A stretch of DNA of 64,000 nt from Lentibacter algarum. Lineage in GTDB: Bacteria > Pseudomonadota > Alphaproteobacteria > Rhodobacterales > Rhodobacteraceae. Where the stretch lies: assembly GCF_040580765.1 (NCBI RefSeq), contig NZ_CP158687.1, positions 1,674,001-1,738,000 on the forward strand, given 5' to 3'. The notes under the pieces were generated by a model. It saw nothing but the letters and a program-made list of their open reading frames with translations, was not told the origin of the DNA and did not search any database. This document shows, in pieces, positions 34,698 through 43,711 of the stretch (position 1 is the first letter of the stretch; each line of letters begins with the position of its first letter). The translations under genes were made by a program, and so were the position numbers.

Positions 34698-35729
34698 ATG
34701 CGCATCACAGCCCTCACTTGCGTCAAGAACGAAGGCCCTTTCCTCTTGGAATGGATCGCCTTTAACCGCGTTATCGGCGTCACCGACTTTCTGTTTTATC
34801 ACAATGATTGTACCGATGGTACAGACCGCCTGCTCGCCAAGCTGGAAGAGCACGGCATCGTTAATCATTTGCCCAACCCCGCAGAGGGGCGCAATTACCA
34901 GATGGAGGCACTCAAGAAGTCGCGCCGCCAGCCTGTGATCAAACAGGCCGATTGGGTCTGGGTGGCCGATGTGGATGAGTTTCTCAATATCCATGTCGGG
35001 GATCACACGATCCCCGCACTGATTGAAGCTTGCGGCGATCCGCAGGTGATTTCGCTCACTTTCCAGTTTTTTGGCAATGACGGCATTGAGGCCTACCAAG
35101 ACACCCCAGTGATCGAGCAGTTCCTCCACAGCCACAACCCAGACATCTGGACCAACGAAATGGCAATTGAGGTCAAATCCCTTGTCCGGGCTGACTTTCC
35201 ACTCAATTACTACGGCGCGCACCGCCCCTTCCACGACGAGGATGTCCCCAAGCGCAAACAGCCCAAATGGACAGACGGCTCGGGCCGCCCCGTGCCGATC
35301 CAGTTTATCAAGCGCGTCAACAAGCGCCGCATTCGCAAATTTCCCACCAAGGGCGCGCGCGACTTTGCCACGCTCAATCATTACGCCCTGCGCTCGCTTG
35401 ACAGCTATCTCGTCAAAAATGATCGCGGCGATGTAAACCGTGAGTTTCGCGAGTTTGATGATACCTACTGGCGCGAGCGCAACGACAACGCCTATTTTGA
35501 TGACAGCATCCTGCGCTATTCAGCGCCACTTAAAGCCGAGATGGACCGCCTCAAGGCGCTCGACGGGATCGCGGATCTGCATGAAGAATGCGTGACGCTG
35601 CACAAGGCCAAGCTCACGGAGCTGATGGCGCAAGACAGCTATCAGGCCATGCGCAAACAGCTTCAGACCTGCTCTCCCTACCCGCCGATCGAGGCAGAGT
35701 TGCGGGCCTTTATAGGGCTGTCCGCATGA
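34698..35729 (+). CDS. GT2-fold glycosyltransferase (Glyco_tranf_2_4 type), island copy 1
   Basis: This 343-residue soluble protein is of the glycosyltransferase 2 superfamily. N-terminal strand MRITALTCVKNEGPFLLEWIAFNR, then CTDGTD and the metal-binding DVDEF (91-95), followed by FQFFGNDG and the late LNHYALRSLDSYLVKNDRG motif shared with two paralogues in this cluster. The start at 34698 restores the standard N terminus; upstream frame is not conserved. The donor and acceptor sugars are unknown. It overlaps the sulfotransferase gene by 4 bp (ATGA). Confidence 0.88.
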   Translation: MRITALTCVKNEGPFLLEWIAFNRVIGVTDFLFYHNDCTDGTDRLLAKLEEHGIVNHLPNPAEGRNYQMEALKKSRRQPVIKQADWVWVADVDEFLNIHVGDHTIPALIEACGDPQVISLTFQFFGNDGIEAYQDTPVIEQFLHSHNPDIWTNEMAIEVKSLVRADFPLNYYGAHRPFHDEDVPKRKQPKWTDGSGRPVPIQFIKRVNKRRIRKFPTKGARDFATLNHYALRSLDSYLVKNDRGDVNREFREFDDTYWRERNDNAYFDDSILRYSAPLKAEMDRLKALDGIADLHEECVTLHKAKLTELMAQDSYQAMRKQLQTCSPYPPIEAELRAFIGLSA

Positions 35730-36394
35730 GTGATAGCTTCAAAATCGTAAATCTTGGCCTGCCTAAGACAGGAACAACCACGCTCACACGCGCATTGCGC
35801 CGCGCCGCGATTGCCACGGCCGATTGGAAGATTCATCGCCGCCAGTCTGACGACGAAAGCCTGATCGGCCAGCACCTTGGGACAATACTCTATCAGGATT
35901 ACTTCCAGAGCGGCGACCCCCTCGCCCGCCTTTCAAAGTTTCGCGCCTTTAACGAGCTCAGCCATGCGGGTCTCAAGCACTCTCTCTGGCCGCAAAGCGA
36001 CTGGGCACTCTTGGAAGCGATTGAAAAGCATCACCCCGAGACGCGCTTTATGCTCAACACACGCAGTCCCGCACGCGCCGCCTCTTCTATCATGCGTTGG
36101 GGCAATATGGGCACGCTGCGCCTGCCCAACACCAATGTCCCTGGCCTGCCCAAAGGCTACGGCCATGAGGAAGCGCAGCTCGCCCGCTGGATCGCGGGTC
36201 ATTACGCGTTCATTCGCCGCGTATTTGCGGGACACGACAGGTTTCTCGAATTTGACATCGCCGATGAGGCCGCGCCGCAAAAAATCGGCGCCTTTATCGG
36301 CACCAAGCTTCCGTGGTGGGGCCGCGCCAATGCACGCCCCGCAGCTGTTCCCGAAGCCACCCCTGACCTTCAGCCAGAACTGACAGAGACCTAA
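35726..36394 (+). CDS. Sulfotransferase family protein
   Basis: This 222-residue P-loop enzyme probably transfers sulfate from PAPS to a glycan or small acceptor. The 5'-phosphosulfate loop LGLPKTGTTTLTRAL (11-25) and the 3'-phosphate motif NTRSPARAASSIMRW are both intact. It is coupled by ATGA overlap to the preceding glycosyltransferase and by a 1-bp TAATG overlap to the following fusion gene, so it belongs to the glycan island. This organism's reductive pathway next door uses APS, so PAPS supply for this enzyme would have to come from elsewhere. Confidence 0.88.
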   Translation: MSDSFKIVNLGLPKTGTTTLTRALRRAAIATADWKIHRRQSDDESLIGQHLGTILYQDYFQSGDPLARLSKFRAFNELSHAGLKHSLWPQSDWALLEAIEKHHPETRFMLNTRSPARAASSIMRWGNMGTLRLPNTNVPGLPKGYGHEEAQLARWIAGHYAFIRRVFAGHDRFLEFDIADEAAPQKIGAFIGTKLPWWGRANARPAAVPEATPDLQPELTET

Positions 36395-38751
36395 TGCGCA
36401 TTCATCTCCTCATAGGCCCCACAGCGGAAAGCTCAGACCGCTTCCGTACCATTCTCAAAAAGAAGAACGCGCTCTTGGCCAAGTCAGGTATTCTATGCCC
36501 TGATTGGAACCATATCCGCCTCTACATGGCCTGTGCCGACCCTGACGCCGTGGGAGTAATCCGCTTCAAGCGCGGCTTCTCAAGCCCCTTGGCACAAAAG
36601 GCTCTCTATGACGAGATCGCCCTTCAGCTCAAGCGCGCGAAGGAAGAGGACAGCCCCAAAATGCTGGTGCTCGCCAATGGCCAAATCGGCTCTATGCTCA
36701 CATCAGATTCTGAACTTAAGCGCCTGAAAGCGCTTTTGAATACTGTCTCGGACGACATTCATATCACCGCTCACGTGGACGAGCAGGCGCGCATCCTCGC
36801 GCCGCTTTATGCCAACAAAGTCATGGAAGGCCGCCGCGCCAGCCTTGAGGCCGAAATGAGCCTCGCCAAAGGCAAGGACTGGTGGGGCAGCGCCCTCGCC
36901 CTGCGCGGAGAAAACGAGCCTTACTATGGCCTCTTTAACGACATTCAGCACCCCGCCCCATGGCTCGACTATGAGGGTATGGTGAAAACATGGGAAGATG
37001 TCTTTGGCAAAGACAGCGTCAGCCTGCGCCCCCTCGATCGCGCGGCGCTCCTTTCGGAAGATGCCCCCGCCGAGCTTAACGAAATTCTCGGCCTCACCGA
37101 TGCGCTCGGCAAGGTCGACCCGAACAAACCCGAGGGATTACATTCTGCTGTATCCGTGACCCGCGTGCGCCAGTTCAACGAACTCGTCATCGCCTATATG
37201 AAGGCCAAAGAGTTCTTCACACCCCGCGATCTCTGGCGCACCCTCACAGGCGATCTACGCGAACCCGGCGCGCCCATCGCACCCGGAAGCCTTGGGGCGG
37301 TCTCAAAACACTTCGCGGCCAGCAACAAAAGCCTGATCAAGCGCTTCCCTGCCCTCGCCGAGGCGCTTGCACCTGATGCCAAGCTCAAGGACTGGGAGGA
37401 AGCCGACGGCACAAAAGGCTACCGCGCAAGCCAGTACCTTGCTGCCTTTGCCCACCGCATTCGCAACAACTCGACCCCCGTGGCAGAGCTTCTGGCCGAG
37501 GCCAACCAGATCAACGAAGAAGCCACACATTTTGATGATGTCGTGGCCGACGAACACATCGGCGGCGGCACAAAAGAGCAGAAACAGAAGGTGCTCGACA
37601 AGCTCAAGGTCAACCACCAGATCGTACTATCGACCCACATCCGCCCCCATAACGATATGGGCCGCGTCAATGAAGAAGAGCTCGCCGCCGCCTACTCTGA
37701 AGTGCCGATGCGCACTCTGCCCGAGGGCAACACAGGCAATGTCATTGTGGGGTGCATGAAAAACGAAGCGCCCTATATTGTCGAATGGGTCGCCTATCAC
37801 CGCGCGATGGGCGTGGATAACTTCCTGATCTACACCAACGGCTGCGAAGACGGCACAACCGAACTGCTTGACCACTTACAAGAGATGGGCGTGCTTCAGC
37901 ACCGCGACAACAACGACTGGAAGGGCAAATCGCCCCAGCAATACGCGCTGAACAACTCCCAAAGCGAGCCTGTGATCAAAAATGCAGAGTGGATTATCCA
38001 TATTGATGTCGATGAATTCATCAATGTACGCACAGGCAACGGCACACTGGATGATCTTTTCAAAGCCACGGGCAATGCCACCAATATCGCGATGACATGG
38101 CGGCTGTTTGGCCATAACGGCGTGCACAAGCTCTCGGATGACTTTGTGATCGAGCAATTTGACACCTGCGCACCCAAGTATTGCCCCAAGCCGCACACCG
38201 TCTGGGGCTTCAAGTCCATGTTTCAAAATCTTGACGCCTATCGCAAGATTTCCTGCCACAGGCCCAATCAGGTTGTCGAAGAGAAGCGCGAGGCGCTCAA
38301 GTGGGTCAATGGCTCAGGCAAGGATGTGACCGAAGACTACATTAAAGGCGGCTGGAGAAGCTCCAAGAAAACAATTGGTTATGACCTTGTGCAGCTCAAT
38401 CACTACGCGCTGCGCTCTGCCGAAAGCTTCCTCATAAAGCGCCAGCGCGGCCGCGCCCTGCACGTCGATCGCTCCATCGGGCTGAATTACTGGATTCGTA
38501 TGGATTGGTCAGATTTCAAAGACATAACAATCAAGCGCAACGTACCCCGTGCACGCGCCGAATACGCGCGTCTGATGACTGATCCAAAGCTTAAAAAATT
38601 ACATCAAGACGGCCTTAAATGGCACGAAAACAAAGTGCAGGAGCTGCACCAGATGCAAGAATTCCAAGACCTCTACGCCCAAGCCTTGAAAGTGAAACTG
38701 AGCGAAACCGAGCGGGTGGCCTACGCCCTCGCCCTTGATATGGAGAGCTGA
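36394..38751 (+). CDS. Fusion of a degenerate sulfotransferase-like domain and a GT2 glycosyltransferase
   Basis: This 785-residue protein has two parts. Residues 1-430 look like a sulfotransferase-related domain: the N terminus MRIHLLIGPTAESSDRFRTI aligns with the usual PAPS-loop strand, but the P-K-T-G-T-T residues are replaced by PTAESS; further family-like stretches are LLAKSGILCPDW, HVDEQARILAPLYANKV and LDYEGMVKTWEDVFGKDSVSLRPLDR. Residues 447-740 are a GT2 domain (VIVGCMKNEAPYIVEWVAYHRAMGVDNF, CEDGTTE, DVDEF at about 538-542, LNHYALRSAESFLIKRQRG). The first domain is probably not an active sulfotransferase and may bind glycan. Confidence 0.82.
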   Translation: MRIHLLIGPTAESSDRFRTILKKKNALLAKSGILCPDWNHIRLYMACADPDAVGVIRFKRGFSSPLAQKALYDEIALQLKRAKEEDSPKMLVLANGQIGSMLTSDSELKRLKALLNTVSDDIHITAHVDEQARILAPLYANKVMEGRRASLEAEMSLAKGKDWWGSALALRGENEPYYGLFNDIQHPAPWLDYEGMVKTWEDVFGKDSVSLRPLDRAALLSEDAPAELNEILGLTDALGKVDPNKPEGLHSAVSVTRVRQFNELVIAYMKAKEFFTPRDLWRTLTGDLREPGAPIAPGSLGAVSKHFAASNKSLIKRFPALAEALAPDAKLKDWEEADGTKGYRASQYLAAFAHRIRNNSTPVAELLAEANQINEEATHFDDVVADEHIGGGTKEQKQKVLDKLKVNHQIVLSTHIRPHNDMGRVNEEELAAAYSEVPMRTLPEGNTGNVIVGCMKNEAPYIVEWVAYHRAMGVDNFLIYTNGCEDGTTELLDHLQEMGVLQHRDNNDWKGKSPQQYALNNSQSEPVIKNAEWIIHIDVDEFINVRTGNGTLDDLFKATGNATNIAMTWRLFGHNGVHKLSDDFVIEQFDTCAPKYCPKPHTVWGFKSMFQNLDAYRKISCHRPNQVVEEKREALKWVNGSGKDVTEDYIKGGWRSSKKTIGYDLVQLNHYALRSAESFLIKRQRGRALHVDRSIGLNYWIRMDWSDFKDITIKRNVPRARAEYARLMTDPKLKKLHQDGLKWHENKVQELHQMQEFQDLYAQALKVKLSETERVAYALALDMES

Positions 38752-38754
38752 CAG

Positions 38755-39468
38755 ATGGACGGTTCAGCAACACCCAATTCAGACTTCCCCGTGATGCATT
38801 CCCGCGGTGTCATGGTCCCACGTGACCCCGCCGTTATGACCCCCAAGTTGAGGCGCGCCCTGCGGCTCAACGGCTATGAGGCCAAAGAGGTCAACGCCGC
38901 GCTAAAATGTGTTGCCGATGGCGATACCGTGCTCGAACTTGGCGGTGGGATAGGTTTCGTCTCGACATTTCTCGCCAAAAAGCGCGCAGTGCAAGCCATT
39001 CATACCTATGAGGCCAACCCACATCTCATCGCCTTTCAGCATCAGATGCATGCGCTCAACGAAGTGACAACCGTCACAACTCACAACGCCCTTCTCGCTC
39101 CGCGCAAGGGCAAGCCACAGAGCTTTTATGTGCGCGAAAACTTTCTGGCTTCATCGCTCTCTCCTGAGGTGAGCAATATGCCTGTGAAGTCCGTTGAAGA
39201 GGTCGAAGTGCTCGGCCTCAATACTGTCTTTCGGGATGTGAAGCCTGATGTCTTTATCTGTGATATCGAAGGCGCCGAGGCCGAGCTGCTACCACACCTC
39301 AAATACGACGGCTTGCGCGCAGCAATCATCGAGCTGCATCCCCAGTGGATCGGCGCTGAAGGCGTGCGCGCGGTCTTTGACGCGATGCATGCAGCAGGGC
39401 TCAGCTATTTCCCGCGCTGGTCAGACCAGAAGGTTGTCTGCTTTCGCAAGGAGTGGCCGCTCAAGTGA
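38755..39468 (+). CDS. FkbM-family methyltransferase
   Basis: This 237-residue SAM-dependent methyltransferase is of the FkbM family, which often O-methylates glycans. The SAM loop is VLELGGGIGFVSTFLAKK, strand 2 ends in TYEANP, and the family motif is FICDIEGAEAELLPHL. It starts 3 bp after the fusion gene stop and overlaps the next glycosyltransferase by 4 bp (GTGA), so it is in the same transcript. Acceptor unknown; sugar methylation is inferred from the context. Confidence 0.9.
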   Translation: MDGSATPNSDFPVMHSRGVMVPRDPAVMTPKLRRALRLNGYEAKEVNAALKCVADGDTVLELGGGIGFVSTFLAKKRAVQAIHTYEANPHLIAFQHQMHALNEVTTVTTHNALLAPRKGKPQSFYVRENFLASSLSPEVSNMPVKSVEEVEVLGLNTVFRDVKPDVFICDIEGAEAELLPHLKYDGLRAAIIELHPQWIGAEGVRAVFDAMHAAGLSYFPRWSDQKVVCFRKEWPLK

Positions 39469-40508
39469 AGGCTCTCGCGGTTCTGACCCTGCGCAATGAG
39501 GCGTCCTTTCTGTTAGAATGGTTGGCGCATCATAAAGCCGTGGGGTTTACAGATTTTCTTGTTTTATCAAACAATTGCGATGACGGCACAGACCGCATGC
39601 TTAACAGGCTTGAGGCGCTTGGCCTGCTGACCCATCTGCGCAATGATGGCCCCTATGACAAAGGGGGCATCCAGTTCACTGGCCTCAAGCTCGCCTCAAA
39701 GCACAAGCTCGCCCGCAACGCCGATTGGATTCTTGCACTTGATATCGACGAATTCGTCAATATCCACACTGGCGATCATACTTTGCCCGCACTCTTTGCC
39801 GCCCTGCCCGAGGCCAGCGCCATCACTCTTACATGGCGACTCTTTGGCAATGCCGATCAGGTCCATTATCAAGACACCCCTGTGACCCGCCATTTCACAC
39901 GCGCCGCCCCTGTGGAGATGACATGGCCATGGCGCGCAGCGATGTTCAAGACACTCTACAAAAATGATGGAACCTACGGCAAAATCGGGGTGCACCGTCC
40001 ACGCCAGCCCGACAAAAACAGGCTACCCGCCAGCCGCTGGTTTGATGGCGAGGGTCGCGAACTGGACGACCAGTTCAAAACGCGGCGGATTTTTTCCAAT
40101 TATGGCCGCTCCAACTATGCCCTCGTTCAGCTCAATCATTACGCACTTGGCTCTATGGAAGCTTTCGTCGTGAAGGCCGACCGTGGCCGCGCCGTTCACT
40201 CCGACCAGATGCTTGATGTCGACTATTGGGTTGAGCGCAATTACAACACGGATGAAGACACAAGCATCCTTGCACTCACGACGGCCTTTGAAGCCGAGCT
40301 TGCGGCCCTTCACGCGGATGAAACCCTCTCAAAACTTCATAAAAAAGCGGTCGCATGGCGTCAAAAGCGGTTTTCCCAGCTGCTCGAACTTGAGCCATAT
40401 CGCGCCCTCTTTGGCCGCCTCCTTCAGACGCCCCCCTCCCGTCCCGTGCCACAGGCTTTGGCCAATCTGATGATCCGTCACGCCTTTAAATCGCGCCAAC
40501 CAGAGTAG
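39465..40508 (+). CDS. GT2-fold glycosyltransferase (Glyco_tranf_2_4 type), island copy 3
   Basis: This 347-residue paralogue of the two other GT2 domains of the cluster has KALAVLTLRNEASFLLEWLAHHK, CDDGTD, DIDEF (93-97), TWRLFGNAD and LNHYALGSMEAFVVKADRGR. The GTG start at 39465 overlaps the FkbM stop codon (GTGA) and lies 10 nt after AAGGAG; a GTG at 39453 overlaps that ribosome site and is less likely. It ends the tightly packed part of the island. Confidence 0.87.
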   Translation: MKALAVLTLRNEASFLLEWLAHHKAVGFTDFLVLSNNCDDGTDRMLNRLEALGLLTHLRNDGPYDKGGIQFTGLKLASKHKLARNADWILALDIDEFVNIHTGDHTLPALFAALPEASAITLTWRLFGNADQVHYQDTPVTRHFTRAAPVEMTWPWRAAMFKTLYKNDGTYGKIGVHRPRQPDKNRLPASRWFDGEGRELDDQFKTRRIFSNYGRSNYALVQLNHYALGSMEAFVVKADRGRAVHSDQMLDVDYWVERNYNTDEDTSILALTTAFEAELAALHADETLSKLHKKAVAWRQKRFSQLLELEPYRALFGRLLQTPPSRPVPQALANLMIRHAFKSRQPE

Positions 40509-40643
40509 ACAGAGGCACGGCCAAATGTGACGCACCTGCGCCAAAGAGCTTTAAAATTGCACGTATCCTCCCCATTTCTGCCCTAATCCATCGGTAATTT
40601 CTTCCTCAAGCGCGGGACAAACCCGCGGAAAAGGTATTGAGAG

Positions 40644-41594
40644 ATGCAGGATTTGGCAAAAACACTCGAAGGCTCGCTCGCCGAGATGTCCAAGCGCGAC
40701 TGGCTGACCGCTCTGGCGGAGCTGTCTGAAGAGAACGGTCATTTCCAACCCTTGGGCAAAAAGCATTTTTCCTCCTATATCGCTGGGAGCGAGACGCTTC
40801 TTGTCACATTTGAAAGCTATGACGGCATCCAGCGTATCTCACCCAACGCACACCCACTTGGATGGGAGGTTGCCAAAGTGCTGGGATGGTCCTCGCTCTC
40901 GGTCATGTCAGATGGGCAATCATGGTTTCGCGACCGCGAGGTTTATGCCTATTTTGACGATCTCATCGATGACGGTTTCTTTGAAGAGTTCGACAATGTG
41001 GTCTTTTACGGCGCGGGCCCTTGTGGCTATGCCGCCGCCGCCTATTCCATCGCAGCGCCCGGTGCGCGCGTGCTCGCGCTGCAGCCCCAAGCAACCCTCG
41101 ATCCGCGCGTCGCCGAATGGGACGAGCGCTTTATCCGTCAACGCCGCCTGGATTTCACTTCGCGCTATGGCTATGCGCCCGATATGATCGACGCCGCCCA
41201 AGAGGCCTTCGTCATCTATGACCCAGAAGAGCTCGAAGATGCGATGCATGCCGCCCTTTTCACGCGTCCCAATGTGCACAAGCTGCGCCTGCGCCATGCT
41301 GGCGGCGCGCTTCAGTTCTCACTGCGCAACATGAAAATCCTGTCCCGCCTGATCGCACTGGGCGGCACAGGCCGCCTGACGCCCGAAATCTTCGCCAAGC
41401 TCGCCCGCGCGCGCCGAGAAGACCGTCAATATCTGCGCAATCTGCTGCGTCACCTCGATGACAAAGGCCGCACCAAGCTTGCTCATGCGCTTTGCAAAAA
41501 CGTCACAACGCGGATGGACGGAGTTCCTGCGTTTGAGCGTCGCTTAAAGGGTCTGGAGACCCGCCTTGCCGAGCTTGAAGGCGCCGACAGCTAG
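40644..41594 (+). CDS. Conserved protein of unknown function, possible inactive alpha/beta-hydrolase
   Basis: This 316-residue protein is not confidently assigned. The segment VVFYGAGPCGYAAAAYSIAAPGARVLALQPQATLDPR resembles the nucleophile elbow and following strand of alpha/beta-hydrolases linked to polysaccharide genes, but the expected Ser of G-x-S-x-G is replaced (G-A-G-P-C). Residues 240-316 are helical and end in a coiled-coil-like ERRLKGLETRLAELEGADS. Relatives are sometimes labelled phosphoadenosine phosphosulfate reductase, but I see none of the CysH cysteines. It lies 135 bp after the glycosyltransferase island and may belong to it. Confidence 0.6.
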   Translation: MQDLAKTLEGSLAEMSKRDWLTALAELSEENGHFQPLGKKHFSSYIAGSETLLVTFESYDGIQRISPNAHPLGWEVAKVLGWSSLSVMSDGQSWFRDREVYAYFDDLIDDGFFEEFDNVVFYGAGPCGYAAAAYSIAAPGARVLALQPQATLDPRVAEWDERFIRQRRLDFTSRYGYAPDMIDAAQEAFVIYDPEELEDAMHAALFTRPNVHKLRLRHAGGALQFSLRNMKILSRLIALGGTGRLTPEIFAKLARARREDRQYLRNLLRHLDDKGRTKLAHALCKNVTTRMDGVPAFERRLKGLETRLAELEGADS

Positions 41595-41655
41595 AGCCTG
41601 CGAAGCCAACCAAAACCTCTAGCCCTGACCGCCCAATGCGTGTAAACGCAGCGCC

Positions 41656-42696
41656 ATGACACAGACGCTCACCATCACCCGCCCCGATGATTGGCACTTG
41701 CACCTGCGCGACGGCGCAATGCTCGCAGCCGTTTTACCCGAAACAACGCGCCATTTTGCCCGCGCCATCATCATGCCAAATCTCGTGCCACCCGTGGTCA
41801 CAAAGGCAGATGCCGAGGCCTACAAGGCCCGCATTGAAGCGGCCATGCCCGAGGGCGCGCGCTTTGCCCCCCTGATGACGCTCTATCTCACGGAAGAGAC
41901 AGACCCCGATGATCTCGCCGCCGCCCATGCTGCGGGCCTGATTTCTGCGGTCAAACTCTATCCCGCAGGCGCCACAACCAACTCCGCCTCAGGCGTGGCC
42001 GACTTCAGCAAAGTCCAAGCCGTGCTTGAGCGCATGGCCGAAATCGGCTGCCCCCTCTGCGTTCACGGCGAGGTCACAGACAGAGACATCGACATTTTTG
42101 ATCGGGAAGCTGTCTTCATCGACCGCGTGCTCGACCCGATCCGCAAGTCCGTGCCTGATCTGCGTGTGATTATGGAACATATCACAACCAAGGACGGCGC
42201 CGAATACGTCAAATCAAACCCCGAACGCCTCGGCGCCACCATCACGGTTCAGCATCTCATGCTTGATCGAAACGATATGCTCGTCGGCGGCATGCGCCCG
42301 CATTACTACTGCTTGCCGATCCTCAAGCGTCGCGAGCACCGTGAAGCGCTTCTGGCTGCTGCCACATCAGGCGACACCCGGTTCTTTTTGGGAACAGACA
42401 GTGCCCCGCATCCGACACATGCCAAAGAAAGCGAATGCTGCTCAGCGGGCTGCTTCACAGCGCCCGTTGCGCTCGCCTGCCTTGCCCAAACATTCGAGGA
42501 CGCAGGCGCCCTTGAGGCGCTCGAAGGCTTTGCATCCCTTCACGGCCCCGCCTTCTACGGGCTGCCTGTGAACAGCGAGACACTCACACTCACCCGCAGC
42601 GAGACGCCTGTGACTTTCCCGACAAGCATCGCCAATGGGGCCGACCCTGTCACGGTCTTCGCTCCTGGCCGCCCAATTTACTGGTCAGCCCCCTAA
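41656..42696 (+). CDS. pyrC: Dihydroorotase
   Basis: This 346-residue zinc amidohydrolase closes carbamoyl-aspartate to dihydroorotate in pyrimidine synthesis. It matches the class II, E. coli-like form by length and by the metal motif [13 protein letters not shown] (H-x-H), the carboxylated lysine in [16 protein letters not shown], and [13 protein letters not shown] near the end. It precedes pyrE by 68 bp in the same direction, with one intergenic repeat copy between them. Confidence 0.96.
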   Translation: MTQTLTITRPDDWHLHLRDGAMLAAVLPETTRHFARAIIMPNLVPPVVTKADAEAYKARIEAAMPEGARFAPLMTLYLTEETDPDDLAAAHAAGLISAVKLYPAGATTNSASGVADFSKVQAVLERMAEIGCPLCVHGEVTDRDIDIFDREAVFIDRVLDPIRKSVPDLRVIMEHITTKDGAEYVKSNPERLGATITVQHLMLDRNDMLVGGMRPHYYCLPILKRREHREALLAAATSGDTRFFLGTDSAPHPTHAKESECCSAGCFTAPVALACLAQTFEDAGALEALEGFASLHGPAFYGLPVNSETLTLTRSETPVTFPTSIANGADPVTVFAPGRPIYWSAP

Positions 42697-42701
42697 CTCT
42701 T

Positions 42702-42730
42702 TTTCTTTCTCAAAATATCCCCGCCGGAGG
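42702..42730 (+). repeat. Dispersed intergenic repeat (copy 3)
   Basis: The core TTTCTTTCTCAAAATATCC followed by CCGCCGGAGG lies between pyrC and pyrE, 5 bp after the pyrC stop. Only a short hairpin potential (CCTCC/GGAGG-like) is visible in this copy. Confidence 0.65.
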
Positions 42731-42764
42731 CTCCTGCCCCCTCCCAAAGCGCAAAGGCCTGAAC

Positions 42765-43442
42765 ATGATCCCGACAAGCTACCCCACATCTGAAGAAATC
42801 GCCCGTCTCACAGCCCGCATGCTGCTCGAAATTGGCGCTGTCAACTTCAACACAGACGAGCCCTATACGCTCGCCTCGGGTCTGCCCTCGCCAAGCTATA
42901 TTGACTGTCGCAAGCTGATCAGCTTCCCGCGCATCCGCAGCACATTGATGGATTTTCTGACCGTTACAGTGATGCGCAACGCTGGCTTTGAAGCCTTTGA
43001 CAATATCGCAGGTGGCGAGACAGCGGGCATTCCTTTCGCCGCCCTCGTGGCCGAGCGCATGGCCCTGCCAATGACCTACGTCCGTAAAAAACCCAAAGGT
43101 TACGGCAAGAATGCCCGTATCGAAGGCGCCATGAGCGCCGGTGAGCGCGTTCTGCTTGTCGAAGATCTGACGACAGACGGCGGCTCAAAGCTCTCCTTTG
43201 TCGACGCGATCCGCGAAACAGGCGCAACCTGTGCCCACACAGCGGTGATCTTCTATTACGACATTTTCCCCGAGACCACCAAAACGCTTGGAGATCACGG
43301 CGTAGCCCTACATCACCTCTGCACATGGTGGGATGTTCTTAAAGAGGCCCGCGCCCAAGAGGCCTTCTCTGAAGATACGCTGGCCGAAGTCGAGCGTTTC
43401 CTCAAGGACCCGCGCAAATGGCAGGCCGAAAACAAGAAATAA
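42765..43442 (+). CDS. pyrE: Orotate phosphoribosyltransferase
   Basis: This 225-residue enzyme adds ribose-phosphate from PRPP to orotate. The PRPP-binding motif is [14 protein letters not shown] (about 130-143), and [17 protein letters not shown] is the flexible catalytic loop with the conserved lysines. The typical N terminus is [16 protein letters not shown]. It follows pyrC, completing two consecutive-type steps of UMP synthesis in one cluster. Confidence 0.96.
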   Translation: MIPTSYPTSEEIARLTARMLLEIGAVNFNTDEPYTLASGLPSPSYIDCRKLISFPRIRSTLMDFLTVTVMRNAGFEAFDNIAGGETAGIPFAALVAERMALPMTYVRKKPKGYGKNARIEGAMSAGERVLLVEDLTTDGGSKLSFVDAIRETGATCAHTAVIFYYDIFPETTKTLGDHGVALHHLCTWWDVLKEARAQEAFSEDTLAEVERFLKDPRKWQAENKK

Positions 43443-43489
43443 GCCGCTATTTCTGTCTAAGCCTGCCAAACCAAAGAAAAACAAAATAC

Positions 43490-43634
43490 TTTTCCACAGG
43501 CAGGCCGACAGCGGCCAAACAAGAATCACGGCGCGCTACAACATTTGGTAGTTTTCTCGCGCCGTGCTACACTATTGAGCAGTGACGTATCACAAACCGA
43601 CTTACCCACAGGCTTATCCCAAGAGCTGTCCACA
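43490..43634. promoter_or_regulatory. Cluster of three DnaA-box-like sequences upstream of dnaB
   Basis: TTTTCCACA (43490-43498), TTACCCACA (43602-43610) and CTGTCCACA (43626-43634) are close to the DnaA box TTATCCACA with one, one and two mismatches, all in the same orientation. They lie in the 269-bp gap before dnaB and might bring dnaB under DnaA control. Otherwise the gap shows no gene. Confidence 0.4.
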
Positions 43635-43711
43635 GAGATTTCCAGAATGCCTTTTGTGTGCCCATAGCCTACAAGTCATAGACACACCCATCTGAGAGGA
43701 TTCGCATCGGC

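Noticed and set aside
39453..39464. Earlier GTG start of the third glycosyltransferase
   Set aside because: It overlaps the AAGGAG ribosome site that serves the GTG at 39465.
40644..41594. Annotation as phosphoadenosine phosphosulfate reductase
   Set aside because: None of the CysH cysteine or nucleotide motifs are present; the true cysH is at 28834-29541.
43490..43634. DnaA boxes as a replication origin
   Set aside because: Only three imperfect boxes, no AT-rich unwinding region and no dnaA/dnaN/parAB neighbours.
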